From NCBI GenBank assembly GCA_933228895.1, contig OW121855.1:31076698-31140697 (forward strand): 64,000 nt of DNA. The letters run 5' to 3'. The notes under the pieces are model-generated. The model was not told the origin of the DNA and ran no database searches. It was given only the letters and a program-made list of their open reading frames with translations. Shown here piece after piece: positions 47,065-59,100 of this stretch. How positions within the stretch are numbered: the first letter of the stretch is position 1; each line of letters starts with the position of its first letter. This DNA is from Platycnemis pennipes (lineage: Eukaryota > Arthropoda > Insecta > Odonata > Platycnemididae). A program made the position numbers and the translations under genes.

Positions 47065-47323
47065 ATATCATCATCATCATCATCATGGGTCAACAATCCT
47101 AGGATGGATCAATTCTTCTATCGGCCAACCTCTTCATATTAACGTAGTTCCTCTCTTTCACGTCCTTTACGACCTGTTCAATGTAACTCATACGAGGCCT
47201 GCCTTTTCCATCCTTCCCATTTACTTTTCCTTCGACTATTGTCTTCATCAGGCCATCGTGTCTTAAGATATGTTGCTTCATATATTTCAAACGAAAACTT
47301 ACTTTGTCATTCTCACCGTTCAA
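47065..47323 (-). pseudogene. LINE C-terminal relic with (TGA)n tail
   Basis: The minus frame carries ILRHDGLMKTIVEGKVNGK, then GKGRPRMSYIEQVVKDV and MKRLADRR, and ends at a stop near 47099. This matches HILRH..L..TI.EGK..GK.GRGRPR...(I)EQ...D......MK.LA.DR, the C-terminus of arthropod RTE/CR1-like polymerases. Immediately after the protein end the sequence is (TGA)n/(ATC)n (47065-47086), the short-repeat 3' tail usual for such elements, which supports a genuine 3' end. Heavily 5'-truncated. Confidence 0.75.
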
Positions 47324-48804
47324 ATTTACACTTCCAATGGAGCTGAACCAACCTCGGATTCGGAATCAGCGACCCAAAAACCTAAAAATACTATGGTCAT
47401 GTCTAGTGATTGCTCTTAGATCAAATTTTGACCAATGTAATCTTTCCTGGCAATTTTTTCGGGGTGGACGGGTGGTTCTGGACACTCGGTACAAGGAAGA
47501 GAATTTCGTGCGGAAGACAAATGATAGACCGTTAGGATGAATGAAGGAAAGTAGTAGGTAATTAAAATGGACAAGATGATGACAAAAAAGTTTCATCAGA
47601 GTTAGAGTGAAAATGGAACGTTCTATCTGCACGGACGAAGGCTCAAACCAAGAGTAGTTTAGTCCTATAAGTAAGGAACCAATTCCTGATTGAGCAAAAA
47701 AATAACTTTTCCTCGAGCTATTTTATTTTCATTTTCTTTGCGGATCTAGAAGAGAAGGGAATGGTACCGCCTGGGAGGTTACAAGGGCCTTCCAATGCCG
47801 TTTCTTGACACAAACTTGTGGCAATAAAACTATAAAACAGAACCGCTTTCAAACGGGGAGTGACTGACGAGAGATTTGGTCTCTAATTGGAAGCCGAACG
47901 ACCGGGTCATAAAGGGAGCGGTACATGCAACGCTGAGTCGTAAATTCAGGTCCTTTTCATCGGAGATGGCTGATCTCGCCAAAGGTTTGAAACGTCACGC
48001 ATTCTCTATCAAGGGAAAATGTTGTACGAGTGATGATCTGAAATCTAGGTCGACGCACACTGGTTGGTAAAGGATTAGTTCTCGTAACGCCAGTAGTTAG
48101 GGAAAGGAAATTTAGAACCTCGCCTATGCCGGTGCTCCTCTTGGCAATAATGCAAGAGAGGCAATTTGTAAAAGATACATTCATGAGCTGATGATACCAT
48201 AGTACCATACACTCCAAATAAGTATGAACACGCTTTCGAATTAAATCATGTTTTAATGAACGAAAGGGTGAAATGTCCAAAGATTACTTGATAATTTGAA
48301 AAGCATACTCGTAAATCGCATAGTCAAACTCTGCTGAGTTGGTAGTTTAGATGAGTGTGTGATTCACACAATCGAGAACATGAACTTTTAAGGCCACCGA
48401 TCTACATTAAATTAAATTGGTAGGAAAAAGAGAAAAACTGTCTCTAATATTTGGATAACTGTATCCAGACCATCCAGACCAAAATATTACATACGGTGTT
48501 CTTTCTCACCTCGGCATACCTTCACTGAACTTTTTTTCATGTATCCGAGATATTGTCATTAGCATATTGTTGGTATGATATTTTTCCCATTGTACTTTAA
48601 TTTAATTTCAGAAATGTATAGCAATGTTATCATGTATATAATGTTTCAAATATTGACGAGGGGTTATGTTGACTAGAGGACTTTTACTCTCAATCTCGCC
48701 CCAATAAAGACGTTTATCTATCCATCTCAATTCCCATTATTTTATCCTTATGTCACGTTCTCTTACTTCCTCTACCACGGGGTAAGCATTTAATGCCCTT
48801 TTAA
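47324..48804. other. Unassigned sequence
   Basis: Open frames on both strands around 47.3-48.3 kb have no domain. No repeat ends. Confidence 0.4.
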
Positions 48805-49470
48805 ATTAACCTTATCCGGAAGATCACTCACAATAATCATAGTACTTTAATTAGATCTAAAATTGAATATGGAGCTATTGTGTTGGCGCCTTATGCAAAG
48901 AAATATATAGACTTGCTGGAAAGGATACAGAAACAATTCCTTAGAATCCTTCTTTATAGAGAATATAACGTATATCCAATGCACAAAAAATATATATCAT
49001 ATAAAAACCTGCTAAATATCTATGGGCTTGTAACACTACATGTAAGAAGGAAGGGCATGGGCATTAAGTTTTTACACGAAATAATAAAGTATGGCAAAAA
49101 CAGGGCTATTCTTCATAAGTTAAAATTTCATGCCCCACAATTTCAACAAAGGTGCAAACGAACATTTTTTATACCATTTGCTAAATCCACATATGTTTGC
49201 AACTCACCAATTCTAAGAATGTGTAAAGAATACAATACTGTTTGTGAATATTTAGATTTATCATGGAATAAAAATGTATTTATCGCCAAGACAAATTTTA
49301 TTATCAATATTATATATTTTTTTTCTTTTGCATTGTATACATACCTATATGTACTATTTATATTTAGAGTTTTTTGAAAGAATGAAATTGATTATTGTAA
49401 CTGTAAATAATTGTATTGTAAATTTGTTTTCCTTTGTTTTATTGGGAAAACATTAAATAAATAAAATAAA
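48805..49470 (+). pseudogene. LINE reverse-transcriptase C-terminal region, 5'-truncated
   Basis: The frame is open from 48805 to the stop at 49375-49377. It reads TLIRSKIEYGAIVLAPY, then DLLERIQKQFLRILLYREYN, later YVCNSPILRMCKEYN and a hydrophobic end. LE(Y/G)...WAPY...D...LE.IQ..FLR and (T)....SP..R....YN are the conserved blocks following the RT domain in Jockey/CR1-type LINEs. The 3' end is an A-rich AAATAAATAAAATAAA. The in-frame region starts after a stop at 48802-48804, so the RT domain is lost, but the remaining ~190 codons are uninterrupted, suggesting a fairly young insertion. The GTG at 48880 is not a real start. Confidence 0.8.
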
Positions 49471-50424
49471 ATGTAATATACAAAAACGAAGTGGTGTCTG
49501 TCCGTCTGTCTGCCAAATTTATGTTACACATCTCCTCAAAACTACTGAACCGATAGAGCTGAAATTTTGTAGTATTCTAGCGTATACACCAGAAGGTGCT
49601 ATAGGCTATATAAAAAAGGGTCAGGGCCCAGGTTCTATTCCTGGCGCCAATTATGTATTTACATTGGTTAAAAATGGATTTTTTCAATTTATGGAAGAAC
49701 AAGAGTGTCACTTTCGCTCAGTAAAATAACTAAATATTAGTCGATTTCTTTCATTCTTTCTGTATTTGATGGGAAATGTTTAAACTTTCTTATCATTTTA
49801 ACCGATTTACTCTTTGTTCTCCAGGTTTCTGGGAATTGTGTAATTTATGTTGAAACTTACTGTTTTTTCGGTTCTTTTCCGAGCGTTGCTAAGGCCATTG
49901 CCATTGTCGTCTCCGAAATTTAAACAGTTCCTTATAGCGGGATGCCGTAATCGGCATTGTGCTTTTTGCGAGGATATAGGAAGCTACTGAAACCACTGTA
50001 GGCTATTCGTGAAGCAATATCAGCCATATTTTACCGCACAAAGATACGTGCTGACCGCTAGCCCTACTCACGGATTTAGAAGGTTTGCATTCGGTTAAAA
50101 TTAAGAGCATTAAAATGAATGCTTCAGAAGAGTTCAAATTTTTGAATATTTTTTTGATTTCTTTATGAGTTTGTTCTTTGAACCAACCTAGGATACAAAG
50201 AGAAGAGATGGAACGCTTTCGGAATCATCAGCGATGAAGATAGCTTGAGATTTGAGATAGTTTAACAATAACCAGGGAATAAAATTCAAATACCAATGAA
50301 GCATAATGTCTCATTAAGTATCCGTGAGATGTTCATTGATACCATTGTAATTATGCTAAAAACGTTCGTCCAAAAGCGATGCCCTAAGCAGCATTGTTCT
50401 TTTCGTGAAGGTGTTGAAAGGTAC

Positions 50425-51022
50425 AAAAAAACTAGGGATGCGTCGGTTCGGTTCTTCGGTTCTCGGTTCCACCGGTTCTTGAGCTTAGAACCGGAACCGG
50501 AACCGAGGCCAAAAATAATCGGTACCGAAATAATTGGCGCGAAAACCAGTTTGATCCAGCTCACACTCTGAAAGTCGAGGCTTCACATTAAAACCTGGTG
50601 AAATAGTGTAATTAGATGCTTCAAAGTTGCCGCGAATTATTCTAATTCAGTCGTTAAAATGACTATATGATTTATTTTATTACATCCAATTCTAGTAAGT
50701 GATGAATTACCTCCGTAATAACGATATTCTGAATGATAGGTATATGTTACGTCCACCTACTTTGGAGGTGCGAGTCCTCATATCATTTTCGTAAATTATA
50801 TCATAATATAGTATATATAACACAAAAATATAATAAAGTAGGTATTCTTTTTCAAGCAGTATGTCTCTGAAAACGATTATTGATTACCTTATCTTACCAC
50901 TAAGCAATGCAAAGTAAGTGGTAAATTAAGAACCGGAACTGAGAATCGGAACCGAGAACCGAAGTTAAGAACCGAACCGGAACCGGAACCGAAAAAAAGT
51001 GGAACCCATCCCTAAAAAAAAC
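50425..51022. mobile_element. hAT MITE with GGTTC-repeat ends and 8-bp duplication
   Basis: AAAAAAAC at 50425-50432 and 51015-51022 flanks a 582-bp element with ends TAGGGATG and CATCCCTA. Just inside both ends are arrays of GGTTC-type words (CGGTTCGGTTCTTCGGTTC at the left; the complement GAACCGGAACCGGAACC at the right). The centre is AT-rich and non-coding. Duplication length and ends fit hAT. The A-rich duplication could in part be chance, but the position is exact. Confidence 0.8.
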
Positions 51023-51280
51023 GTTTCGCCACTAATTGTTGAATCTAGATCGGCCATTTCATTCGGAAAAATCATACGGACTTACTTTTAGCGTTACTCC
51101 CAGATAAAATAGGTTTGCATACGGTAAAACTAAAAGCATTTAAATGAATGTTTCTGCAGGGCTCAAAAGGTGAATATTTTTATAATCTATACCATATTCC
51201 GAAGTGAACCGCTTTCAAAATTGTTGTCTTTTGAGGCACAATAAAGTGATAAAAAACTTAAGAAAGAATTAAGTCTAAGT

Positions 51281-51579
51281 AAAAATAAGAGCCACTCACT
51301 CACTCAGTGATTCAACCCGAAGGTTGGTTTTGATAGGTGAAAGTAGAGCTCACCCCGTACTAAGCCAATGGCGTGTGAAATTCACACATTCAGGGTAGGG
51401 GGGCCAGTATCTTTCCGTGGACCACCTGCGATTTCCTACGAAGTTCTGACACGCAGAAAACCGAATCGGGAGGATATTTTGGATGGGGTATCCAGAAAGG
51501 CTCTTGCCCGGGATTTGAACCCGGGATCCTCCGGTCAGTACCTCATTGCTCTACCCACTAGGCAACCCCCAAAAATAAG
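51281..51579 (-). mobile_element. SINE family B with 9-bp target duplications
   Basis: AAAAATAAG at 51281-51289 and 51571-51579 flanks a 281-bp element, 51290-51570. On the minus strand it starts GGGGGTTGCCTAGTGGGTAG (A-box TAGTGGGTAGAG). The B-box GGTTCAAATCC sits in CCCGGGTTCAAATCCCGGGC, so the first ~70 bases are clearly tRNA-derived. The body is unlike family A and ends in GAGTGAGTGAGTGGCTC. Single copy in this window. The near-perfect T-arm might suggest a tRNA gene, but no paired acceptor stem is evident and the target duplications enclose about 280 bp. Confidence 0.8.
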
Positions 51580-51660
51580 TGTACTATGATGAAAAAAAAT
51601 TGTTATGTAGTTATAGGTCGAATATATAGAAAAACGTGTGAATATACGCAACCAGGCGAC

Positions 51661-52199
51661 AATGGGGTCGTTTACTCGGAACCGAAATCGCAATTTTTTG
51701 CACGAAATTGTTAGATGGAAACGAAAAAAGAATTATAGTGAAAACATTAATCTTCTAACCACAACCATTCACTCATAAATCAAAAATTAAAATAAGCAAA
51801 AGGTGACGCCCACCGAAAAAACTGCTGTGATAACATTGACGTCATTTTCCTCCCGTCCTTGACTGCTTTACGAGGAAGGGAAGGGAATGGTGGGGGATTC
51901 TCGGAAGGTCTGCTCGCACAGATACTGTCGCAACTGCTCCGGTTGGCAGAGTCAGCTGTGTCCCCCCCATTGCGATGAGGCGAAGTAGGTTCGCGGGCTC
52001 ATTTGCGATTGGACGAAGTCGATATACGTCAGAGGTGGCACCACGCCCACCTTTCCGAAAGGTTTAAAAACATCAGTTTTTCGCCGCTTATAACTCGAGA
52101 AATAATTGACGGATCAAAAAACGGAAAAATACGGGTCTTTTTATTTTACAAACTCTGTCAGATTCGGCGATAAAAAAAAATATTGTAAACGACCCCATT
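51661..52199 (-). mobile_element. MITE-540, copy 4 (inverted)
   Basis: Same orientation as copy 3. Begins AATGGGGTCGTTTAC and ends GTAAACGACCCCATT, both tips canonical. Flanks AGGCGAC / ACCTGG show no duplication. It lies within the Helitron and so postdates it. Confidence 0.8.
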
Positions 52200-52939
52200 A
52201 CCTGGTTTAAGTTGGCTAAGTCTGTGCTAGGTAATAAAATTAGAATTTACTCTAATTGGAATAAAATGCATTAATACTTATCCGTAGGAAGTTCATTGAC
52301 GCCATTGTCAATAAGTTGGAGAATTGAGACAAACATAACATACATAGAAGGCCAGAGAAAAATATTTTCGCCGAAAAGATGGGAGCTAACATTTCCAAAA
52401 ACCCAAATCTGCCCTCATTTTCAACAATAGACAGACAGACATTCGTATGCACTCTCCCTTCAAACCTAATTTGTATCTTCTGGCCTGAAAGTTTATAAAT
52501 AATATATTCTTATTTTTTAGAGCCCCAGGTGGGTCCAGGCAGTAATTATATGTTTGCATTGGTTTAAATTATATTTATAGTTCCGATAGTGACTTGGAGC
52601 CGTAGCTAACTCCATAGCACAAATTTGTTAAAATTTCTTAATACAATTTGTAATTATTATATTTTTCCCTTTCGTTGAATTTCAACGGGCACCTTCAGCT
52701 AGTACTAAATGATAATGAATATATTATTCGGCCATACAAATGTGAAGGTTAGGCCAAATATATCAAGAAGGCACAAAATATTAGGAGCCGCAGTGGTTCT
52801 GATGCCCTCGGTAAGGACAGAAAAAAAATTGAAGACTTAGGAAGGTGGGTGTAGAGGAGAAAAGAGAAAGAGAGTTGGACGGAATGGTGGATAGAAGGAA
52901 CTGCGGAATGTGGAAGAGATGCGCTTATTTGGGAAGGAG

Positions 52940-53180
52940 ATAAGGTTTTTGCCAGAACTTCGAAGAAGGTAGGGTGAGTGGATGGAACAGGCATATGGAG
53001 CGAATGGAATACTAACGATTGCTTTCGAAAGTAAAATGCTTGGTAAGCGAGGTTGAAGAACAAAAAGTTCTTCAAACTCGCTTGAGGTATTATAATTGGT
53101 AAATGAGGCATAAATAAGGTAAAGATATTAATGACGGTATGAAAAGGGATAAGGTATAGTGATAAAATAATGACTTGGCG
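52940..53180 (+). pseudogene. LINE C-terminal relic, heavily shifted
   Basis: Near 52990-53050 the frame GILTIAFESKMLGKRG matches (G)LL.D(V)IEG(R)MLGKRG of the tail at 24110-24352, and AATGCTTGGTAAGCGAGGT matches it at nucleotide level. Further on, GACGGTATGAAAAGGGATAA corresponds to the final Y..LKRD block. Several stops and frameshifts. The 156-codon minus-strand open frame over it (52749-53219) is an antisense by-product. Confidence 0.5.
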
Positions 53181-53189
53181 AGAAAAATA

Positions 53190-56100
53190 GTGAAGAGATG
53201 GACCCGATAGATGATTCAAATGCGAAGTAGAGTATTACCCTAAACATTAGAAAACTATCCATAAATCAATCAATGGTTTTTGGAAAAATCCATTATTCCA
53301 AATTATTGGACGGCATAAGGATCGTTTCGTAATTAACTACTCGGAGAGTTTCTGGCCTAGACAGGCCGGTTTAAAAAAACTAGAATGAAAGCACTACGAA
53401 TATTTTTAACGACAACTAAGGGGCGATATGTAACATGAACGCAAGATAAATTTTTGAAATTTTTATTTTGGTTGCATCAAAAACTTCCTGAAATTAATTT
53501 TAACTCTCGTCCGGCTAAAGGCATACTCTCAACTCTAGAGAGCCGAAAATCAACATATTTGCTCCAGGGAGGGAAAATATATTTCAGCAACCGCAAAAGG
53601 AAAAAAATCCTATTGCATTTTTATCCTTGCACCTAAGCCTTTGACTTTAAGTACGGACCAAAATTTTTACTCGATTTAACTTGATACGATAAGCCATGTC
53701 ATCAGCGCGAGGAAACTCTACCTGACGGCTAAATAAAATATAACTTCAACTACATGCAGAAGAAAATTAGTCTGCACGGTGTATTGCATATATCTACCTA
53801 GTTTCTGGAGAAAAAAGTGAACCGTTCGCGTTAAGGTGACACCTAATTTATCTTGCGAATAATATACCAGTCATGAACATTTTAAATAACATGCTCGGGT
53901 CATAAACTTGGCGTGTGGACAGTCAAGACAGGGTGAGTAATGTAAAAAATATGTCCTTAACAGATTTTATGCATCATGCCCCAGCCGTTAATTTGCTTTC
54001 TAACGTCACAACTTAATGAAAAAAACAAGAATATACTATCAATAAATTACATGAACCATTGACTCCGGCGCACCTTGAGACCAGAAATAGATTAGCAAAG
54101 TAAAAATTGAAAATTGCATTTTCTTTTTAAATATTCTAATATAAAAGTTATTTTCAGGTCATTGGAAGCGATGATAATGACAAAAATTCAAATACAACGC
54201 AACAAAACCAAATTTCTCTATGGATATCTGTACAGTGACTTTTCTGAGGTTAACCGTTATCTTGGTTCAAAATATAATTAGACATATCTGCTCTATCACA
54301 TCAAGTATATATTACCACATTAAAAAAGAAATGAAGCTTAAAAAAGTGTCTTTATGACATTCTTACGTGATCTATTGCTACATTAATAATTAATATAATA
54401 ATTATTCGAAATGTATATTGCCTCTAGTCAACCCTCTTCACTTAGTCTGTAGAGCAGGATTCATTTGAGTGTGCATAGATGTTTTCCTAATTCGCACTGC
54501 AGTTTTGTATGGCACATGGCTTAAATAAGAAGCTTAGAATGTATCTTCCTTCAATTACTGTCCTACCGGCTTAGAGCTCTTTCTATTTTTCTTCAACACG
54601 TGCACAATTTGATTTCTTTCCTTCCCCTTTATCGCGTTTCTACTAGTTGTGTAATATATATTACTACAGGTACATTTGCTACTACAGGTCGCAGAGCACA
54701 CTGGTCGCAAAAATCTCCTCCATCCTTCTACTTTGCAGGCTCCTCCATTATTCTAGCTTCCACCTAGCTCCATTATTCCATCTTTGCTGTTCTATTATAC
54801 CCATTATTTCAATTGCGTTTTGTAGTTTTTGGGTCCCTTCTTTTCATAGCGCCTCTTATACACTTTCTCAGGATTATATTTAAACTGATTTCCTCTTTCA
54901 TCACTACATGTTTATATTTAAACTGACGCCACCACGTAGATAAAACTCTTCACAAACTTATGCTTTAACTCTTGGCTCATGGGTACCAATCCTGATCACC
55001 AAATACACAAATTCTAGCTGACTATCCAAGATTACTCCTTTTTCGGTTAAAAGAACGTAAGCATATTCTATTACTTCAATTGATTACTTCAGACAAATTT
55101 CCATGAAATAATTCTAATCAGAATACCCACCCAATATTCATCGCTCAATACTTGTTCTTTTTTGACGTATAGTCAAAGCATTTAACTTGTCCTGAACTCT
55201 TTTACGTGAAGATAAAATATGCGCGCATAAGCACATAGGCACTTTCTTGAAAGCGCTGCATTAAAATGCTTGCTCTAGACCTTGATCCATTATTTATTCA
55301 GTATAATAGTGATTATTCCTTCATATCATTATTCAATTTAGCTGGAAAAACCACGACTGATGAAAAAGATACTGGGGACAAAGATTAATGTACAGCTCAT
55401 TTTCCGAACACATTAATGCATAACAGAAGCATAAGAGAGGGTTGGATAAAAATTTAATCCTGCGCAATGTTTTGGTGTTTTGTTTTTGTAATGCGTTTTA
55501 TGAATTAGAGATGCATATATTGTGATGAAATCGAATATGCATTAATGTAATGAGAGTCGTTATTCGGTAATTAATTTACACAAAATTTATATTTTTATTT
55601 ATTAGATCATGAGTTTTTACCTCCTTGTTGTGCTTGTTGAAGTTGAATATATTAGTTAATTAATTGGAGAGGCACTAATGCGGTAAAGTCAATTGCCACT
55701 GAGAACCCTCGAGAGAGAGGGATATTGTAAATAATGACGATAGGTGTGTGTAATAGTAAACATTTTTGTCGGTAATTAAATATTTGGTGATTTCCTGACG
55801 TATGTTGCATTTGAAAATTATCCGACCTTTCCAAAAAGTCATATATTTTGCGGCCATTATTTAGTTGGCTGCGAAATATATGATCTGTAGGAGATCTCGA
55901 GGGAGCTCATATATCTGTTCGTGTAAAGAAAAATGTGTTCATACTTTCGTAGACGTACCCTACGGCTAATATATACAAGAAAAAACAAGCGAGATAAATA
56001 ATGGAGGAACTGAATACAATGGGAATCTCAGTTTGAGGAAGGAACTACTGCAAATGAGATCATCTGGAATTGAAATTTTCAAGGGGTGGACCGTGTAAAG

Positions 56101-59100
56101 TGGCCAGTGAGCAGGAAGCGACGTTACAACTCCTACTCCAATTCTACGGCTGCCTCTCTTTTCGGCTTCAATTTAATTCTTCAAATGACGATCGAGACGA
56201 CTTTCCGGGATAATACGAGTTTTTTTGCAGGGGGGATGAAAAGAAGAGCTCAAGAATTTATTCCCTTTCATTAGGTTAATAAGAAATGTGGGGGAAATAG
56301 GGCAAAGACCAGAATGGATTTCTTGAGAATCCTTGCAAGAAAAAAGGAATGCCTGCAGTGAATTTTCTAGATATTTTTTTTGAAAGGTAGTGTCTTCTTC
56401 CTTTACATTCCCTTGGAAAGAACGCCGTCATTGAAAAGCAACTCATAACGAAGTAATTTGCTGCATCGGATGCTTTCAACGTCATCACACTGAAGGACAC
56501 TCCCACAATTCAGGTTTCTTTGATTAGAGGACTCTCATGGCATAGCAATATCCTTACGCTCTACTTTCCAGCCCCAGCGCATACATCCAATGCCTTGTGT
56601 AAGGCGCGCATGCAAAATAGTCGGAAACCTTTTTAAGGATGTAAATACAGCTCTAGAAAACAGAGAGAACTTGGTGACTCCAATTTCAACCGAGTGAAAA
56701 GTATAGATTAGCAAATAAATTATAACTATATGTTTTATTGACTACATAATAGTGTAACCAAATTATTAAACATTGCACTACCAAATACACTGCATGATTA
56801 GATGAAAAACATCAATCACTAATTACCATCATTACTGATTTTGGCACAACCTAGTCCCTAGCCTACAACTCAATAATCTAAAATATTGAAGAGATTTTTG
56901 ACATGTACATTTTCCTAAAATTATTATATTTAAAGGAATAGGATTCACTTCCATGCACGGAGACATTGAAATACTTCCCTATGGAGCACCCTTCTATAAG
57001 CTGAGTAAATAACACTTTTTTATAATGATAATGATTTCAGCTCCACATGTGAGAGATATGAAGTATTTTACGAAGAGAAAAATATCTGGAGACTGAAGAT
57101 GTAACGTATTTTTTTCGGTACTGATAGTTTTCATTTTATTTATGGGGTAATGAAATCATTTTTTTAGAATGAATACCTATGAATTCTCGTTTGTGACGTT
57201 TTCCTTAAAAAGGGGAAAGGAGACAGCTCGATGTAAAGAATCCTTCATCATAGATATATCTTTTAACTGTGAACACAGGGGTTCTTCTTAAATAAAATGA
57301 AGATGCGAGAATAATAGAGAAATTCTTATGTGGACTGCAAACTTTGGGAGGAAGATTGTATTGAATTTGAAATAATTGAATCATGAACCTAATTGTAACA
57401 CCGAAAACGTCGCCTAGCGCAAAATAAATTTGCCATGGAAATAACGACGAGTATTTATATCCTCCTATTATTATTTAGGCAAGCAATAACTCACATCGGC
57501 AGTGAGTAACTTCATGTTAGAATTTAACAACTTCAATTCAAGTTTAAATTTTTCATTAAAAATGTAAGACTTAAATTTTGTAATGAAAAATTGGTATTTG
57601 ATGATAAATAAATAGGGTAATGATAACTGAAAGAAAATTAGAGCTTCGATTTTATCATCGTAAACAGAAGAATGAAATCTAATCAGGATTCCTTATATAT
57701 TAGATCATTAGTAGAAACCGAGGCTAAGTTACAATCAACCTCGTCGTCAGAAGGGACCTGATAAAAATTTCCACAAACAAATCCTTGAGATGACGAAGAA
57801 TGAGGTCTTAGAAAATGCCAAAAATTTTAGAGTACACTTCCTTGATAAGACGCGCACGTGTCTATCTAATGAATTTCATTTTACTCACGTGTCTAGAAGT
57901 ATGCAATAGCCAAAATTGAATGGAAAAAATCTAGACTATTTCCTCATATGCGGACAAAGAAGATACAAAAATCAAATTAACACACATTTTTCTAGTAACC
58001 AACCCAAGGATAGCAGATAAAAGGTGAGTGCTGAGCAAATAAGATTACATTGATATATTCACAAAACCAGGCTACTTGGCACTTGCTACGGTCACACAAA
58101 TGCGCAACGTGCAGCGTTCTTCAAATGTCTGTTGAGACCGTAGTTTAAATGACACTTTTTTACAACATCACATTCTTTACCACCTCAATCTCCATTTCCA
58201 CGACCAGCGTGGATACGATCAGGCATCTAGCACTGATTCACCTCGAAATTTATGTCGAGTGAGTACGTCAACAGATGTAAATTACTCCGGAGAGCAGGAT
58301 CAAATTCAATTACGTTTACGCCAACTAAACGCTGTACATGGATTGAATTTATTTCTCACCTCGTTAATTGGTGGAGAAATTAGAAACCGCACCATTAATA
58401 ATCCGTCAACCATGAGCATAAAATCACTTAATGGGCCCAGAAAAACGAATGTTTTCCTGGAAAAAAGTCGATATCAAGTAGACACGCAAGATAAGTATGA
58501 TCTTCCTATCAAACCATGGCTTCTCCATCCCCTTCCACGTCTAAATTAATGGGCAAAGAAATTTATGCTTCCATCGACTGTTTCCTTGCTCTCCATAGGT
58601 GCTCCGGAATCCACAAGAGCATTTGATTCCAATCTCGCGAGCAGCAACATAACTTAATGCTCACAAGCCATTAGAGTTATTTAATGGTCGATTCTTACAC
58701 ATAAATCCCTGCACACATCCGACAGCGAGGGAAAGAAGATTCCAAACAGATTTTTTGCAAGAAGATAAAAGGTGAGTGCTCAGCTAAGTTGCGATGGGCC
58801 AACTTTTACCTACATGGTTGCTTGGTGGAAAATAACTCGATTCAATTACATAAAATTTATCTGCGAAGGTCAAAGATTGCAGAATATACCGCGTACAGAA
58901 TTTATTTTTCTCCTTAACATAAATTAAGAAAATAAGATTAGCCTTAAAAAATAAATAGCCATGAGGTGAAGTCGCAAATAATCCACGAGAGGATTAAAGA
59001 AAACAATTTCATATGCATGACATCAGCATAGTCAATATTTTTAGAAATAAAGTAAGACTTGAATTATGGTTGTAACCTTATTCAGAGTTCAAATCGTCAC

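Larger units (their letters stand above)
49472..52702 (+). mobile_element. Probable non-autonomous Helitron, with three nested insertions
   Basis: The 3' end is diagnostic: a CGTTGAA-T-TTCAACG hairpin at 52673-52687, an 11-base spacer, and CTAG at 52699-52702 followed by T. The 5' part (from about 49472) reads TATACAAAAACGAAGTGG, then TCTGTCCGTCTGTC and ACTGAACCGATAGAGCTG, words usual near Helitron 5' ends; the exact 5' tip is uncertain. Internal words recur: 50088-50155 resembles 51110-51175, and 50291-50345 resembles 52257-52310. Removing the hAT MITE, SINE B and MITE-540 copies leaves about 1.8 kb with no Rep/Hel frame. An alternative is two shorter Helitron fragments lying side by side. 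Confidence 0.6.

Noticed and set aside
47065..47086. (ATC)n microsatellite as an independent repeat
   Set aside because: It sits directly at the 3' end of a LINE tail and is better explained as that element's terminal repeat.
51500..51570. Possible tRNA gene on the minus strand
   Set aside because: The T-arm and A-box are good, but no paired acceptor stem is evident and 9-bp target duplications enclose a 281-bp unit. It is a SINE head.
52749..53219. 156-codon open frame on the minus strand
   Set aside because: It is antisense to a decayed LINE tail readable on the plus strand.
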